NCBI RefSeq assembly: GCF_040546275.1
Contig: NZ_JBEPNO010000001.1
Coordinates: 372,001 to 436,000 of the forward strand
Source: Nakamurella sp040546275
Lineage (GTDB): Bacteria > Actinomycetota > Actinomycetes > Mycobacteriales > Nakamurellaceae
Reading direction: 5' to 3'
Length of the DNA: 64,000 nucleotides
Shown here: positions 9,767 through 16,781 of the stretch, one piece after another
How the letters are laid out: every line of letters starts with the position of its first letter
Position numbering within the stretch: the first letter of the stretch is position 1
Notes under the pieces: model-generated
What the model was told of the DNA's origin: nothing
What the model saw: the letters and a program-made list of their open reading frames with translations, nothing else
Databases searched by the model: none
Position numbers and translations under genes: made by a program

Positions 9767-9807
9767 CCCGTCAGGCGACTGGGCTCCGTGGCTCGCTGGC
9801 CCCGTTT

Positions 9808-9823
9808 CCCCGTCGAGCGGGGA
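9808..9823. terminator. Weak hairpin between convergent genes
   Basis: CCCCG-TCGAG-CGGGG (9808-9822) forms a short GC stem between the convergent coiled-coil gene and the hydrolase; one further T:A pair extends it. There is no U-tract. It could be a weak bidirectional terminator. The rest of the 142-bp gap shows nothing else. Confidence 0.3.
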
Positions 9824-9908
9824 CCACAACTCCGACAATTCGGACGCAAAGGGGATTTTTGCTCCCCACAAGTCGGGGGGACACGGCCGAATCCAGGTCC
9901 CGGAGAAC

Positions 9909-10742
9909 TCAGCCGTTGATGAAGTCCAGCAGCGCCGAGTTGAACTCGTCGACGTGGCTCGCGTTGATCGCGTGCGGACCACCCTCGATGAGGACGAGCT
10001 TGGCGCCGGTGATGGTCTCGGCCGAGAGCTTCCCACTGACCTCGAACGGGACGACGGCATCGGAATCGCCGTGGATGACGAGCGTCGGCACGGTGACCTT
10101 CGCGATGTCGCCGCGGAAGTCGGTGGTGCCGAAGGCCGTGACGCAATCGCTGGTGCCCTTGGGGGAGGCGAATGCCGCGATGTCACGGGCGTAGACGCGC
10201 TGCTGCTCGCTCACGGTGAGCTTGTCGCCGGCGGTGAAGAAGTTGGTGGTGAACTGGTCGAGGAAGGCGATTCGGTCGGACTTGATCGCGCCCTGGAAAC
10301 CGGCGATGGTGGCGTCGTCCAACCCGCCTTCCGGGTGCTCGTCGGACTTGTAGAGGAACGGCGGCACGGCGGCGGCCAGGACGGCCTTCGCGATGCGGGA
10401 GGGGCCGTAGGTGCCGATGTACCGGACCACCTCGCCGCCGCCCATGGAGAACCCCACCAGGGTGACCTCGGTCAGGTCCAGGTGGGTGAGCAGGGCGTCC
10501 AGGTCGGCCGCAAAGGTGTCGTAGTCATAGCCGCTCCACGGCTGGGAGGACCAGCCGAAGCCGCGGCGATCATAGGTGATGACCCGGTGACCGGCCTCGA
10601 TCAGCGCCGGCACCTGGTTCTCCCACGAACGACCGCTCAGCGGCCAGCCGTGGATCAGGACTACAGGGGTGCCGGCCCCGAGATCTTCGTAGTACAGCTC
10701 GATCGGGGCGCCGTTCTCGTTGCCCACCGTCAGCTTGGCCAT
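9909..10742 (-). CDS. Alpha/beta hydrolase, cofactor-free haloperoxidase (chloroperoxidase) family
   Basis: A 277-residue alpha/beta-hydrolase. The oxyanion motif VVLIHGWPLSG is near residue 30, the nucleophile elbow GFSMGG near residue 97 (Ser), the acid in HGDSDAVVP near residue 220 (Asp), and the His in EGGPHAIN near residue 253. Spacing and the YDRRGFGWSSQP motif are those of non-heme chloroperoxidases and related esterases, so perhydrolase or esterase activity is likely; the substrate is unknown. ATG 10742 has AGGAGGA just upstream. The gene lies directly downstream of the OhrR-like regulator on the same strand, and the 169-bp gap holds inverted and direct repeats, suggesting oxidant-responsive control. 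No signal peptide is seen. Confidence 0.9.
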   Translation of the reverse strand: MAKLTVGNENGAPIELYYEDLGAGTPVVLIHGWPLSGRSWENQVPALIEAGHRVITYDRRGFGWSSQPWSGYDYDTFAADLDALLTHLDLTEVTLVGFSMGGGEVVRYIGTYGPSRIAKAVLAAAVPPFLYKSDEHPEGGLDDATIAGFQGAIKSDRIAFLDQFTTNFFTAGDKLTVSEQQRVYARDIAAFASPKGTSDCVTAFGTTDFRGDIAKVTVPTLVIHGDSDAVVPFEVSGKLSAETITGAKLVLIEGGPHAINASHVDEFNSALLDFING

Positions 10743-10756
10743 GGTCAGTCCTCCTC

Positions 10757-10789
10757 GTGATGATCCCCGCTGGGATCACTGTGATGATC
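10757..10789. promoter_or_regulatory. Direct repeats GTGATGATC and palindrome upstream of the hydrolase
   Basis: GTGATGATC occurs at 10757-10765 and 10781-10789, 24 bp apart. Between them GATCCC-CGCT-GGGATC (10762-10777) is a perfect 6-bp inverted repeat. The block lies 15-47 bases before the hydrolase start, where a repressor or activator would bind. No family consensus is recognised. Confidence 0.35.
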
Positions 10790-10836
10790 TCTGTGGTTGG
10801 TTCGATGTTCTGGAACTTCCGCCAACGTAGTCCTCC

Positions 10837-10869
10837 CAATTCAATCGCGCACGACGTAATCATGAATTG
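10837..10869. promoter_or_regulatory. Inverted repeat CAATTCA-N19-TGAATTG between ohrR-like gene and hydrolase
   Basis: Perfect 7-bp arms at 10837-10843 and 10863-10869, separated by 19 bases. AT-rich CAATT/AATTG halves stand out in this GC-rich DNA and recall the AATT cores of known OhrR operators, but the spacing is larger than in those sites. Located downstream of the ohrR-like stop and upstream of the hydrolase. Assignment to OhrR is inference. Confidence 0.35.
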
Positions 10870-10911
10870 CAGGGGTGAGAAGGGCTACCGAGAGACCGGG
10901 AATGAAGTCGA

Positions 10912-11364
10912 CTAGTGGCGTGTGGACAGCAGAGTCGTCGCAAGCGTCCGGAGCTGCTCGACCAACTCGTCCTGCTGCTGCATGGAAAGACCCGTGGCAT
11001 CGCAGATCTCGGTCGAAACTCCGGCGGATCGCCGCTGCAGGGTGCGTCCGCTACGGGTGAGGCCGACGATCACCGAACGCTCGTCCTCGGTGTCCCGCGT
11101 CCGGCTGACCAGGCCCATCGTCTCCAGCCGCTTGAGCAGTGGGGAGAGCGTCGAGGACTCGAGGCTCAGACGTGATCCGATCTGACCGACCGACGAGGCA
11201 CCGTCCTCCCACAACAGCATCATGACCAGATACTGCGGGTAGGTGAGGCCGAGTGTGGAGAGCGGTTCTCGGTAGCGTGCCGTCATCGCCCTGGATGCAG
11301 TGTAGAGCGCGAGACAGAGTTTGTCGTCGAGCGCCAGCGCCTCTGCGGTTGACGAATCGGTCAT
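10912..11364 (-). CDS. ohrR: MarR-family organic-hydroperoxide sensor (OhrR-like)
   Basis: A 150-residue winged-helix repressor. The N-terminal helix holds LDDKLCLALYTASRAM; the single Cys near residue 17 in an L-C-x-ALY context is the peroxide-sensing cysteine of OhrR. The recognition region LSLESSTLSPLLKRLETMGL and the wing RTRDTEDERSVIVGLT are typical. OhrR normally represses ohr until hydroperoxides oxidise the Cys. Here the ohr gene is not adjacent but 22 kb away at 33445-33867; the neighbour on the same strand is a haloperoxidase-type hydrolase, which may be the local target. A second Cys (EICDATG) near residue 122 could be a disulfide partner. Confidence 0.88.
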   Translation of the reverse strand: MTDSSTAEALALDDKLCLALYTASRAMTARYREPLSTLGLTYPQYLVMMLLWEDGASSVGQIGSRLSLESSTLSPLLKRLETMGLVSRTRDTEDERSVIVGLTRSGRTLQRRSAGVSTEICDATGLSMQQQDELVEQLRTLATTLLSTRH

Positions 11365-11442
11365 CCTTCCACCATAGGCGCGCCGCTTCGCCCGTGTGAT
11401 CGATCGGGGTCTTGCGATCGTCCCACCGGCACGGCGGGGCGT

Positions 11443-12618
11443 CTACCGGACCGGCTCGAAGATCTCCCCGGTGATCGACCGGCCGAGGGTCTTGGCCGAT
11501 ACCGTGCCCCATGCGGCGAGCAGGACCACGTACAACCCCACGGCCAGCGCATGGATCGCCGAGGCGCCGGTGGCGTTGCCCAGCGCGGTCGCGCCGGTGA
11601 CGCAGGTGCCGATCGGGAAGGTGAAACTCCACCAGGTCAACGAGAACTCGAGCCCGCGCCGCGCACCGTGCACGGTCAGGGCGACGGCGAGGGAGAACAT
11701 CAGCGCGCCGAATCCACCCATCGAGATCCCGTAGATCACTCCGAAGATCCGCAGACCTTCCGCCACCGGAGCGGCAACGACCGACCCGGAGGCGGCGCCC
11801 AGCAGATTGACCGCGGTGATCGACTGGCCGATCATGCCCAGCGTGATCCAGACCGTCGGCGCGGCCTGGACGGGCGGGAGCCCGCCGTGCACGAGCCGGG
11901 AGTAGACCAGGGTCAGGGTGATCATGCCGACGATCAGGCTCAACCCGAACATCGCGTAGCAGGCAAGCATGAGCATCAGGCGCAACTGCCCGGCCGGCAC
12001 ATGCGGTAGCAACAGCGCTCCGGTGGAGGCCGAGACCATCGGCGGGACCACGGGCATCAGCCAGGCCGGGAGAGCGACGGCAGTGTCGTGGTCGTGGCGG
12101 GTGATCATCGCGAACGGCACCCAGACGCTGGTGAAAAGTCCGAGCAGGGTGCCGGCCGTCCAGAGGACGAAGTCGGCGGTCAACGCGGCCGGGAGCCCGA
12201 TGACGTCGCGGCCCAGCAGCAGGGCGCCGGACCCGACGGTCAGCAGAGCCATCGCCGGCGCGCCGTAGAATTGCGACATCACCGGATGACGGGCGTGCGC
12301 CAAGGCGTTGCGACGATGCCGCAGCCAGTGGATCGCGAAAGCCACCGACAGGCTGACCAGGGCGACGGAGGCCAGCAGCCAGATCCCGATGGCGAACACC
12401 CGAAGGCCGATCAGGTGCAGCGGCAGGGTGGCAGCGGCATTTGCGACGATGCCGGTGCCCATCACGGAGGCGAACCAATTGGGGGTGATGTTCTCGAAGA
12501 CCTGTCCGGGGCGATCCAGGGCGGGCAACATCCGGCGTCCGGCGGGCGGAGGATCGGTGGTGGCGCGCTCGGGCAGGGACGTGGGGTCGAGGCGGCGGGA
12601 TGAAGCGGTTGTGCTCAC
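11443..12618 (-). CDS. TDT/SLAC1-family transporter (TehA/Mae1-like C4-dicarboxylate, tellurite or sulfite exporter)
   Basis: A membrane protein of 391 residues with about ten hydrophobic helices, beginning after a 40-residue soluble tail at ITPNWFASVMGTGIVANAA, the family signature. Other family blocks are LTWWSFTFPIGTCVTGATAL near the C-terminus and GLFTSVWVPFAMITRHDHD. Members carry malate, sulfite or other anions, or confer tellurite resistance; sequence alone does not separate these. GTG 12618 is the likely start; a frame open to 12678 would overlap the LysR promoter. The gene is divergent from a LysR regulator, with CTTGT/ACAAG half-sites in between, so the regulator probably controls it. 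Confidence 0.88.
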   Translation of the reverse strand: MSTTASSRRLDPTSLPERATTDPPPAGRRMLPALDRPGQVFENITPNWFASVMGTGIVANAAATLPLHLIGLRVFAIGIWLLASVALVSLSVAFAIHWLRHRRNALAHARHPVMSQFYGAPAMALLTVGSGALLLGRDVIGLPAALTADFVLWTAGTLLGLFTSVWVPFAMITRHDHDTAVALPAWLMPVVPPMVSASTGALLLPHVPAGQLRLMLMLACYAMFGLSLIVGMITLTLVYSRLVHGGLPPVQAAPTVWITLGMIGQSITAVNLLGAASGSVVAAPVAEGLRIFGVIYGISMGGFGALMFSLAVALTVHGARRGLEFSLTWWSFTFPIGTCVTGATALGNATGASAIHALAVGLYVVLLAAWGTVSAKTLGRSITGEIFEPVR

Positions 12619-12665
12619 GAGGACGACTCTGCTCGCGCAGTGACCTGCCCGGTAGGGGTCGATCT

Positions 12666-12691
12666 CTTGTCGCGACACAAGCAGGACTTGT
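12666..12691. promoter_or_regulatory. Three alternating half-sites CTTGT / ACAAG / CTTGT between TDT transporter and LysR gene
   Basis: CTTGT at 12666-12670, ACAAG at 12677-12681 and CTTGT at 12687-12691 form two back-to-back inverted repeats sharing the middle arm (spacers 6 and 5 bases). They lie 48 bp before the transporter GTG and 15 bp before the LysR ATG. LysR proteins bind imperfect dyads in divergent promoters, so this is the likely operator. Confidence 0.55.
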
Positions 12692-12705
12692 GGTCTGATA
12701 GCCAG

Positions 12706-13713
12706 ATGCTGAGCCGCCGCGTCCCCGATCTGATCGCCCTGCAGCTACTGCTCGCCGTGCGTTCTGAAGGCAGTCTGGCGCTGGCCGGGACCGCGATGGG
12801 CATGACGCAGCAGGCGGCCTCGCTACGGATCAAGGCGATGGAGACCCAGATCGGGGTCCCGCTCGTGGTGCGCAGCACCCACGGGTCGACCCTGACGCCG
12901 GCCGGTGCGCTGGTGGCCGGCTGGGCCACGCCGGTGGTGGCTGCCGCCGACCGGCTCGACGCCGGCGTCGCCTCGTTGACGAACACCCGGGACGCTCACC
13001 TGCGCATCGCCGCCAGTTTGACCGTTGCCGAGCACCTGGCCCCGCGCTGGTTCCTGGCGTTGCGCGACGGGCAGCTGCGAGCCGGGCAGCAGCCGACGTC
13101 CCTGGAGATGATCACGACCAACAGCGAGGGTGTGATCCGGGCCGTGCTCGAGGGCACCGCTGACCTCGGGTTCGTCGAAGGGCCAGGCGAGCCACGAAAG
13201 GTGCGATCGGTGGTGGTGGGCCACGATCATCTGGTGGTGGTCGTCGCCCCGGGCCACCGTTGGGCCAGGTCAGGGCGGGCCATCGGCCCGGTGGAACTCG
13301 CGGGCACGGCGCTGGTCAGCCGGGAACCGGGATCCGGGACCAGGGAGGCGTTCACCAAGGCGCTCCGTAGCCGGTTACCGGCCGGCGCCGAGATGTCGCC
13401 ACCGGCCATCGAGCTGGCCAGCGCGGCCGCGGTACGGGCCGCCATCGCCACCGGCACCGCCCCGGGCGCGATGAGCGCGCTGGCGGTGGCCGACGATCTT
13501 GCCCTCGGTCGTCTGGTGGAAGTGCCCGTTGCCGAGCTGGATCTGCGACGGGAACTGCGGGCGGTCTGGCTGACCAGCCGTCAGCCTCCTCCGGGCCCGG
13601 CCCGGGACCTGGTGGCCGTGGCCGCGCGATCGGCCACGGCTCTGGCCGACCGGCGTGGTCTGCCGACCTCGGCACTCCGGCGGCCGAGGACTTCTGCCAG
13701 GCTCGGGTCATGA
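12706..13713 (+). CDS. LysR-family transcriptional regulator
   Basis: A 335-residue LysR protein. The N-terminal helix-turn-helix reads LQLLLAVRSEGSLALAGTAM then MTQQAASLRIKAMETQIGV, and the substrate-binding domain starts near residue 90 (LRIAASLTVAEHL) with VLEGTADLGFVEG and VGHDHLVVVVAPGHRWAR. The MTQQAAS helix and the domain order resemble the CysB/YhaJ-like group beside TDT or TSUP anion exporters. ATG 12706 is chosen; an earlier GTG would place the start inside the operator. It is divergent from the TDT transporter, and its stop overlaps the next ATG (ATGA at 13710-13713), so it is translationally coupled to the deaminase gene. Confidence 0.9.
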   Translation: MLSRRVPDLIALQLLLAVRSEGSLALAGTAMGMTQQAASLRIKAMETQIGVPLVVRSTHGSTLTPAGALVAGWATPVVAAADRLDAGVASLTNTRDAHLRIAASLTVAEHLAPRWFLALRDGQLRAGQQPTSLEMITTNSEGVIRAVLEGTADLGFVEGPGEPRKVRSVVVGHDHLVVVVAPGHRWARSGRAIGPVELAGTALVSREPGSGTREAFTKALRSRLPAGAEMSPPAIELASAAAVRAAIATGTAPGAMSALAVADDLALGRLVEVPVAELDLRRELRAVWLTSRQPPPGPARDLVAVAARSATALADRRGLPTSALRRPRTSARLGS

Positions 13714-14783
13714 ATCTCCACGACTACATCGCCGGGCTACCCAAGGCCGAACTGCACGTGCACCATGTCGGTTCCGCCTCGCCGACGACGGTGGCGGCGC
13801 TCGCCGCACGGTACGAGGGCCGGACGGCGGTCCCGGCCGATCCCGGTCTGCTGGCCGACTACTTCACCTTCACCGACTTCGCGCACTTCATCGACGTCTA
13901 CCTGTCGGTGGTCGATCTGATCCGGGATGCCCAGGACGTGCACCAGCTCACCTATGCCGTCGCCGCCGATCTGGCCGCCCAACAGGTCCGATACGCCGAG
14001 TTGACCGTCACTCCGTTCACCTCGGTGCGCGCCGGTATCCCCGCCGAGGAGTTCTGCGATGCGATCGAGGACGCGAGGCTGCGGGCCGAACGCGACTTCG
14101 GCATCGTGATGCGCTGGATCTTCGACATCCCCGGCGAGGCCGGGATCCCGGCTGCCGATGCCACCCTGGACATCGCCTTGCGGTGTCGGCCGCAGGGTCT
14201 GGTCGGGTTCGGGCTGGGCGGCCCGGAGGTCGGGGTGCCGAGGCCGCAGTTCGCCGCACATTTCGCATCCGCGCGCGCTTCCGGTCTGCACAGCGTCCCG
14301 CACGCCGGCGAATCGACCGGTCCGTCGACCATCTGGGATGCCATCGAGACACTCGGTGCGGAACGGATCGGGCACGGGATCGCCGCGGCGCGGGACGACG
14401 TGCTGATGGCCTTGTTGAAGGAGCGGGAAATAGCCCTCGAGGTCTGCCCGACCTCCAACGTGCGGACCCGGTCGGTGGCCTCGCTCGAGGAACATCCGTT
14501 GCCGTTGCTGTTCGCCGCCGGTGTTCCGCTGACCGTGAACTCGGACGATCCTTCGATGTTCTCGACCACGCTCTGTCGTGAGTACGAGATCGCCGCCGAG
14601 CTGTTGCATCTGGACGAGGACGGGGTGACGGCGCTGGCCGCAGCTGCGGTGAGGCATTCCTTCGCCGACGCCGCTGATCTGGCCCGCATCACGAGTGAGC
14701 AGATCGAGTACCGGGACCTAGCGGTACGAAACCCGCGTGCCGCACCCACAATCGGTGACAATCGGGGTATATTCGATAACTGA
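13710..14783 (+). CDS. Adenosine deaminase family protein
   Basis: A 357-residue TIM-barrel deaminase. Zn ligands and catalytic residues appear in order: KAELHVHHVGSAS (HxH near residue 17), SVPHAGES near residue 195 (His and the active-site Glu), RIGHGIAA, and VNSDDPSMFSTTL near residue 275 (paired Asp). The family removes the amino group of adenosine, adenine or aminofutalosine. The NSDDPxMFxT form with HVHHVGS instead of the common HLHLxGS makes the exact substrate uncertain, so no symbol is given. The ATG overlaps the LysR stop, suggesting the regulator and enzyme are made together. Purine salvage is the likely role. Confidence 0.88.
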   Translation: MNLHDYIAGLPKAELHVHHVGSASPTTVAALAARYEGRTAVPADPGLLADYFTFTDFAHFIDVYLSVVDLIRDAQDVHQLTYAVAADLAAQQVRYAELTVTPFTSVRAGIPAEEFCDAIEDARLRAERDFGIVMRWIFDIPGEAGIPAADATLDIALRCRPQGLVGFGLGGPEVGVPRPQFAAHFASARASGLHSVPHAGESTGPSTIWDAIETLGAERIGHGIAAARDDVLMALLKEREIALEVCPTSNVRTRSVASLEEHPLPLLFAAGVPLTVNSDDPSMFSTTLCREYEIAAELLHLDEDGVTALAAAAVRHSFADAADLARITSEQIEYRDLAVRNPRAAPTIGDNRGIFDN

Positions 14784-14855
14784 AAGTTACGAACCTGGGA
14801 AGCCGAACACGCGCCTCGGACACGGTTCGTCACCAGAACTGTGGAGGTTGGAGGA

Positions 14856-16577
14856 ATGGTCGACTCGACGGGCACGGAGCGGCTCGCCGGGACGGGTCCG
14901 CCCCCGGAACGGCAGCACGGACCGTCAGGGATCGATGTCCGGTCGGTGCGGACGAGTGCGGTCGGTCTGTCCGTCCTACTGATCTGCCTGGTCCCGCTGA
15001 CGCTCCCCGAGATCGACGGGTTCTGGCGTCTTCCGGTTGGTGCCGCCCTCGGGGTCGGTGTGCTGATCCTGCTCTGGTGCGCGTGGTTGCTGAGACCCGG
15101 GGCGAAATCCCCCTCCATGGTTCCGGGCGACACCGGTGACGCTGGCGGCAGGACACCGGGCGACCGGCCCACCTGCTCGACCGCCGAAGTCGACCCGGCC
15201 ATGGACCGGCACTGGCGGAGATGCTTCACCGAGGTATTCGACACCAGCCCCGTCGGGGTCGCGCTGTTCGACGAACACTGCATCTTCGTGCGGGTGAATC
15301 CGGCCCTCGCCGAGCTGTTGGGTCGGCCCGCGGGCGAGCTGATCGGGCACGGACCGGGGGAATTCGGCCACTCGGACGATGTCGGCCAGGTCGACGACAT
15401 CCTGCGTCGGATGGCCGAATCTGTCGCCGCCGGTGGAGACGGGATCATCCGCGCCGAACGCCGCTGGGTGAGGCCGGACGGGGAGCTCCGGACCGGCGCC
15501 CTCTCGGTCTCGCCGGTGCCTGGACCCGAGGGGCGCCGGTGGATGCTGTCGCACGTACAGGATCTGACCGAGCGCAAGCAGGTCGAGTCGGTCCTGCAGC
15601 AGTCGCAGGCCACGCTGACCGCGGTGGCGAGAGTGGCCAGGTGCGTGCAGTCCGGCGAGGACCCCCGGCAGGTGCTGGCCGCCGAGGTGCGGTGGCTGGC
15701 GCAGGCGATCTCGGTGTGCATCCTGGAGCCTGCGGAGGCCGGGCGCCTCACCGTGAGCCACTGCGTCGGACACCGGGTCCTCGGGACCCGACTCCGGCCG
15801 GGAACCGGAGCTCCGGGACGGATCTGGCTCAGCCATCAGCCCGAGCTGATCGACGAGGCGGGTCCGGACGACTGGGGATTCGGCAGTGTGACCGCCCCGA
15901 CCGCCACGGCGACCAGCTGGTGGCAGCCGTTGCTGGACAACGGCACCGTCGTCGCGGTGCTGGCCGTGACCTGGGATCGCGTCCTGTCCGGCGCGGCCGA
16001 CCCGTCGGTGCTGGCGGTCCAGTTGCTCGCGGAGGAAGCCGGCTCGGTGTTGACCGCAGCGAGGGTGCGGATGGAGTTGGAGACGCTGGCCGAGACCGAC
16101 GCCCCGACCGGGCTGGAGAACCGTCGTGGCTGGCAGTCGAGTCTCCAGGAGCTGATCAGCTGGACCCAGCAGACCGGGGAACCGCTGACCCTCGCCCTGG
16201 TCGACCTCGATCACCTCAAGCGGTACAACGACACCTATGGACATCACGAGGGCGACGAGCTGCTGCGCAATTTCGCCGCGCGGGCGAGGGCCATGCTGCG
16301 AAAGGCCGACGTCATCGCGAGGTGGGGTGGTGAGGAGTTCTCGATCGGTCTGCCGGGATGCGCCGCGGGCGACGCCGCGCCCCTGCTGGACAGACTTCGT
16401 GTGCTGGTGCCCGACAGCCAGACGTGTTCCATCGGCTACGCCACCCTGTTGCCGACCGAGAGTGCCTCGCAGTGTCTGGTCCGAGCGGACGCCATGCTGT
16501 ACCGCGCGAAGAGGGAAGGCCGCAACCGGGTGATCGGCTCCCCTGATGTCGCCCAGCAGACGTCGGCCGACGGCTGA
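14856..16577 (+). CDS. Membrane-anchored PAS-GGDEF diguanylate cyclase
   Basis: A 573-residue signalling protein. Two hydrophobic stretches near residues 34-75 (VGLSVLLICLVPLTLP and LGVGVLILLWCAWLL) anchor it. A PAS domain follows at about 120-235 (EVFDTSPVGVALFDE, HVQDLTERKQVE), then a GAF-like segment, then a GGDEF domain from about residue 410. The active site reads RWGGEEF, a functional GGEEF form, and an RKAD sits five residues before it, matching the RxxD inhibitory site. No EAL domain. It should make cyclic di-GMP and be feedback-inhibited. GGAGG at 14843-14847 lies eight bases before ATG 14856. No linked c-di-GMP genes are nearby; the next gene is an acyltransferase. Confidence 0.9.
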   Translation: MVDSTGTERLAGTGPPPERQHGPSGIDVRSVRTSAVGLSVLLICLVPLTLPEIDGFWRLPVGAALGVGVLILLWCAWLLRPGAKSPSMVPGDTGDAGGRTPGDRPTCSTAEVDPAMDRHWRRCFTEVFDTSPVGVALFDEHCIFVRVNPALAELLGRPAGELIGHGPGEFGHSDDVGQVDDILRRMAESVAAGGDGIIRAERRWVRPDGELRTGALSVSPVPGPEGRRWMLSHVQDLTERKQVESVLQQSQATLTAVARVARCVQSGEDPRQVLAAEVRWLAQAISVCILEPAEAGRLTVSHCVGHRVLGTRLRPGTGAPGRIWLSHQPELIDEAGPDDWGFGSVTAPTATATSWWQPLLDNGTVVAVLAVTWDRVLSGAADPSVLAVQLLAEEAGSVLTAARVRMELETLAETDAPTGLENRRGWQSSLQELISWTQQTGEPLTLALVDLDHLKRYNDTYGHHEGDELLRNFAARARAMLRKADVIARWGGEEFSIGLPGCAAGDAAPLLDRLRVLVPDSQTCSIGYATLLPTESASQCLVRADAMLYRAKREGRNRVIGSPDVAQQTSADG

Positions 16578-16781
16578 TCAGGCCCACCCGGCCCCCTCCC
16601 GCCTGCCGTTCATTCTTCACCCGTCAAACGTGGGTCGCTACGGTGTGGCTCCCCCCGTCGATGCACTACGCTCGCCTTCTGCCAGTTCGGCATCGGACTC
16701 TCGGTTGTCCAAAACATAGTTGTGCCCCATAGCTTTTCGCTTGTTCGGCAGGTTTGGGCCAACCAGCGGGGAGGAACACGC

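Noticed and set aside
16705..16733. Promoter TTGTCC-N17-CATAGC before the acyltransferase gene
   Set aside because: Spacing is right but the -10 matches only half the consensus; too weak to list as a feature.
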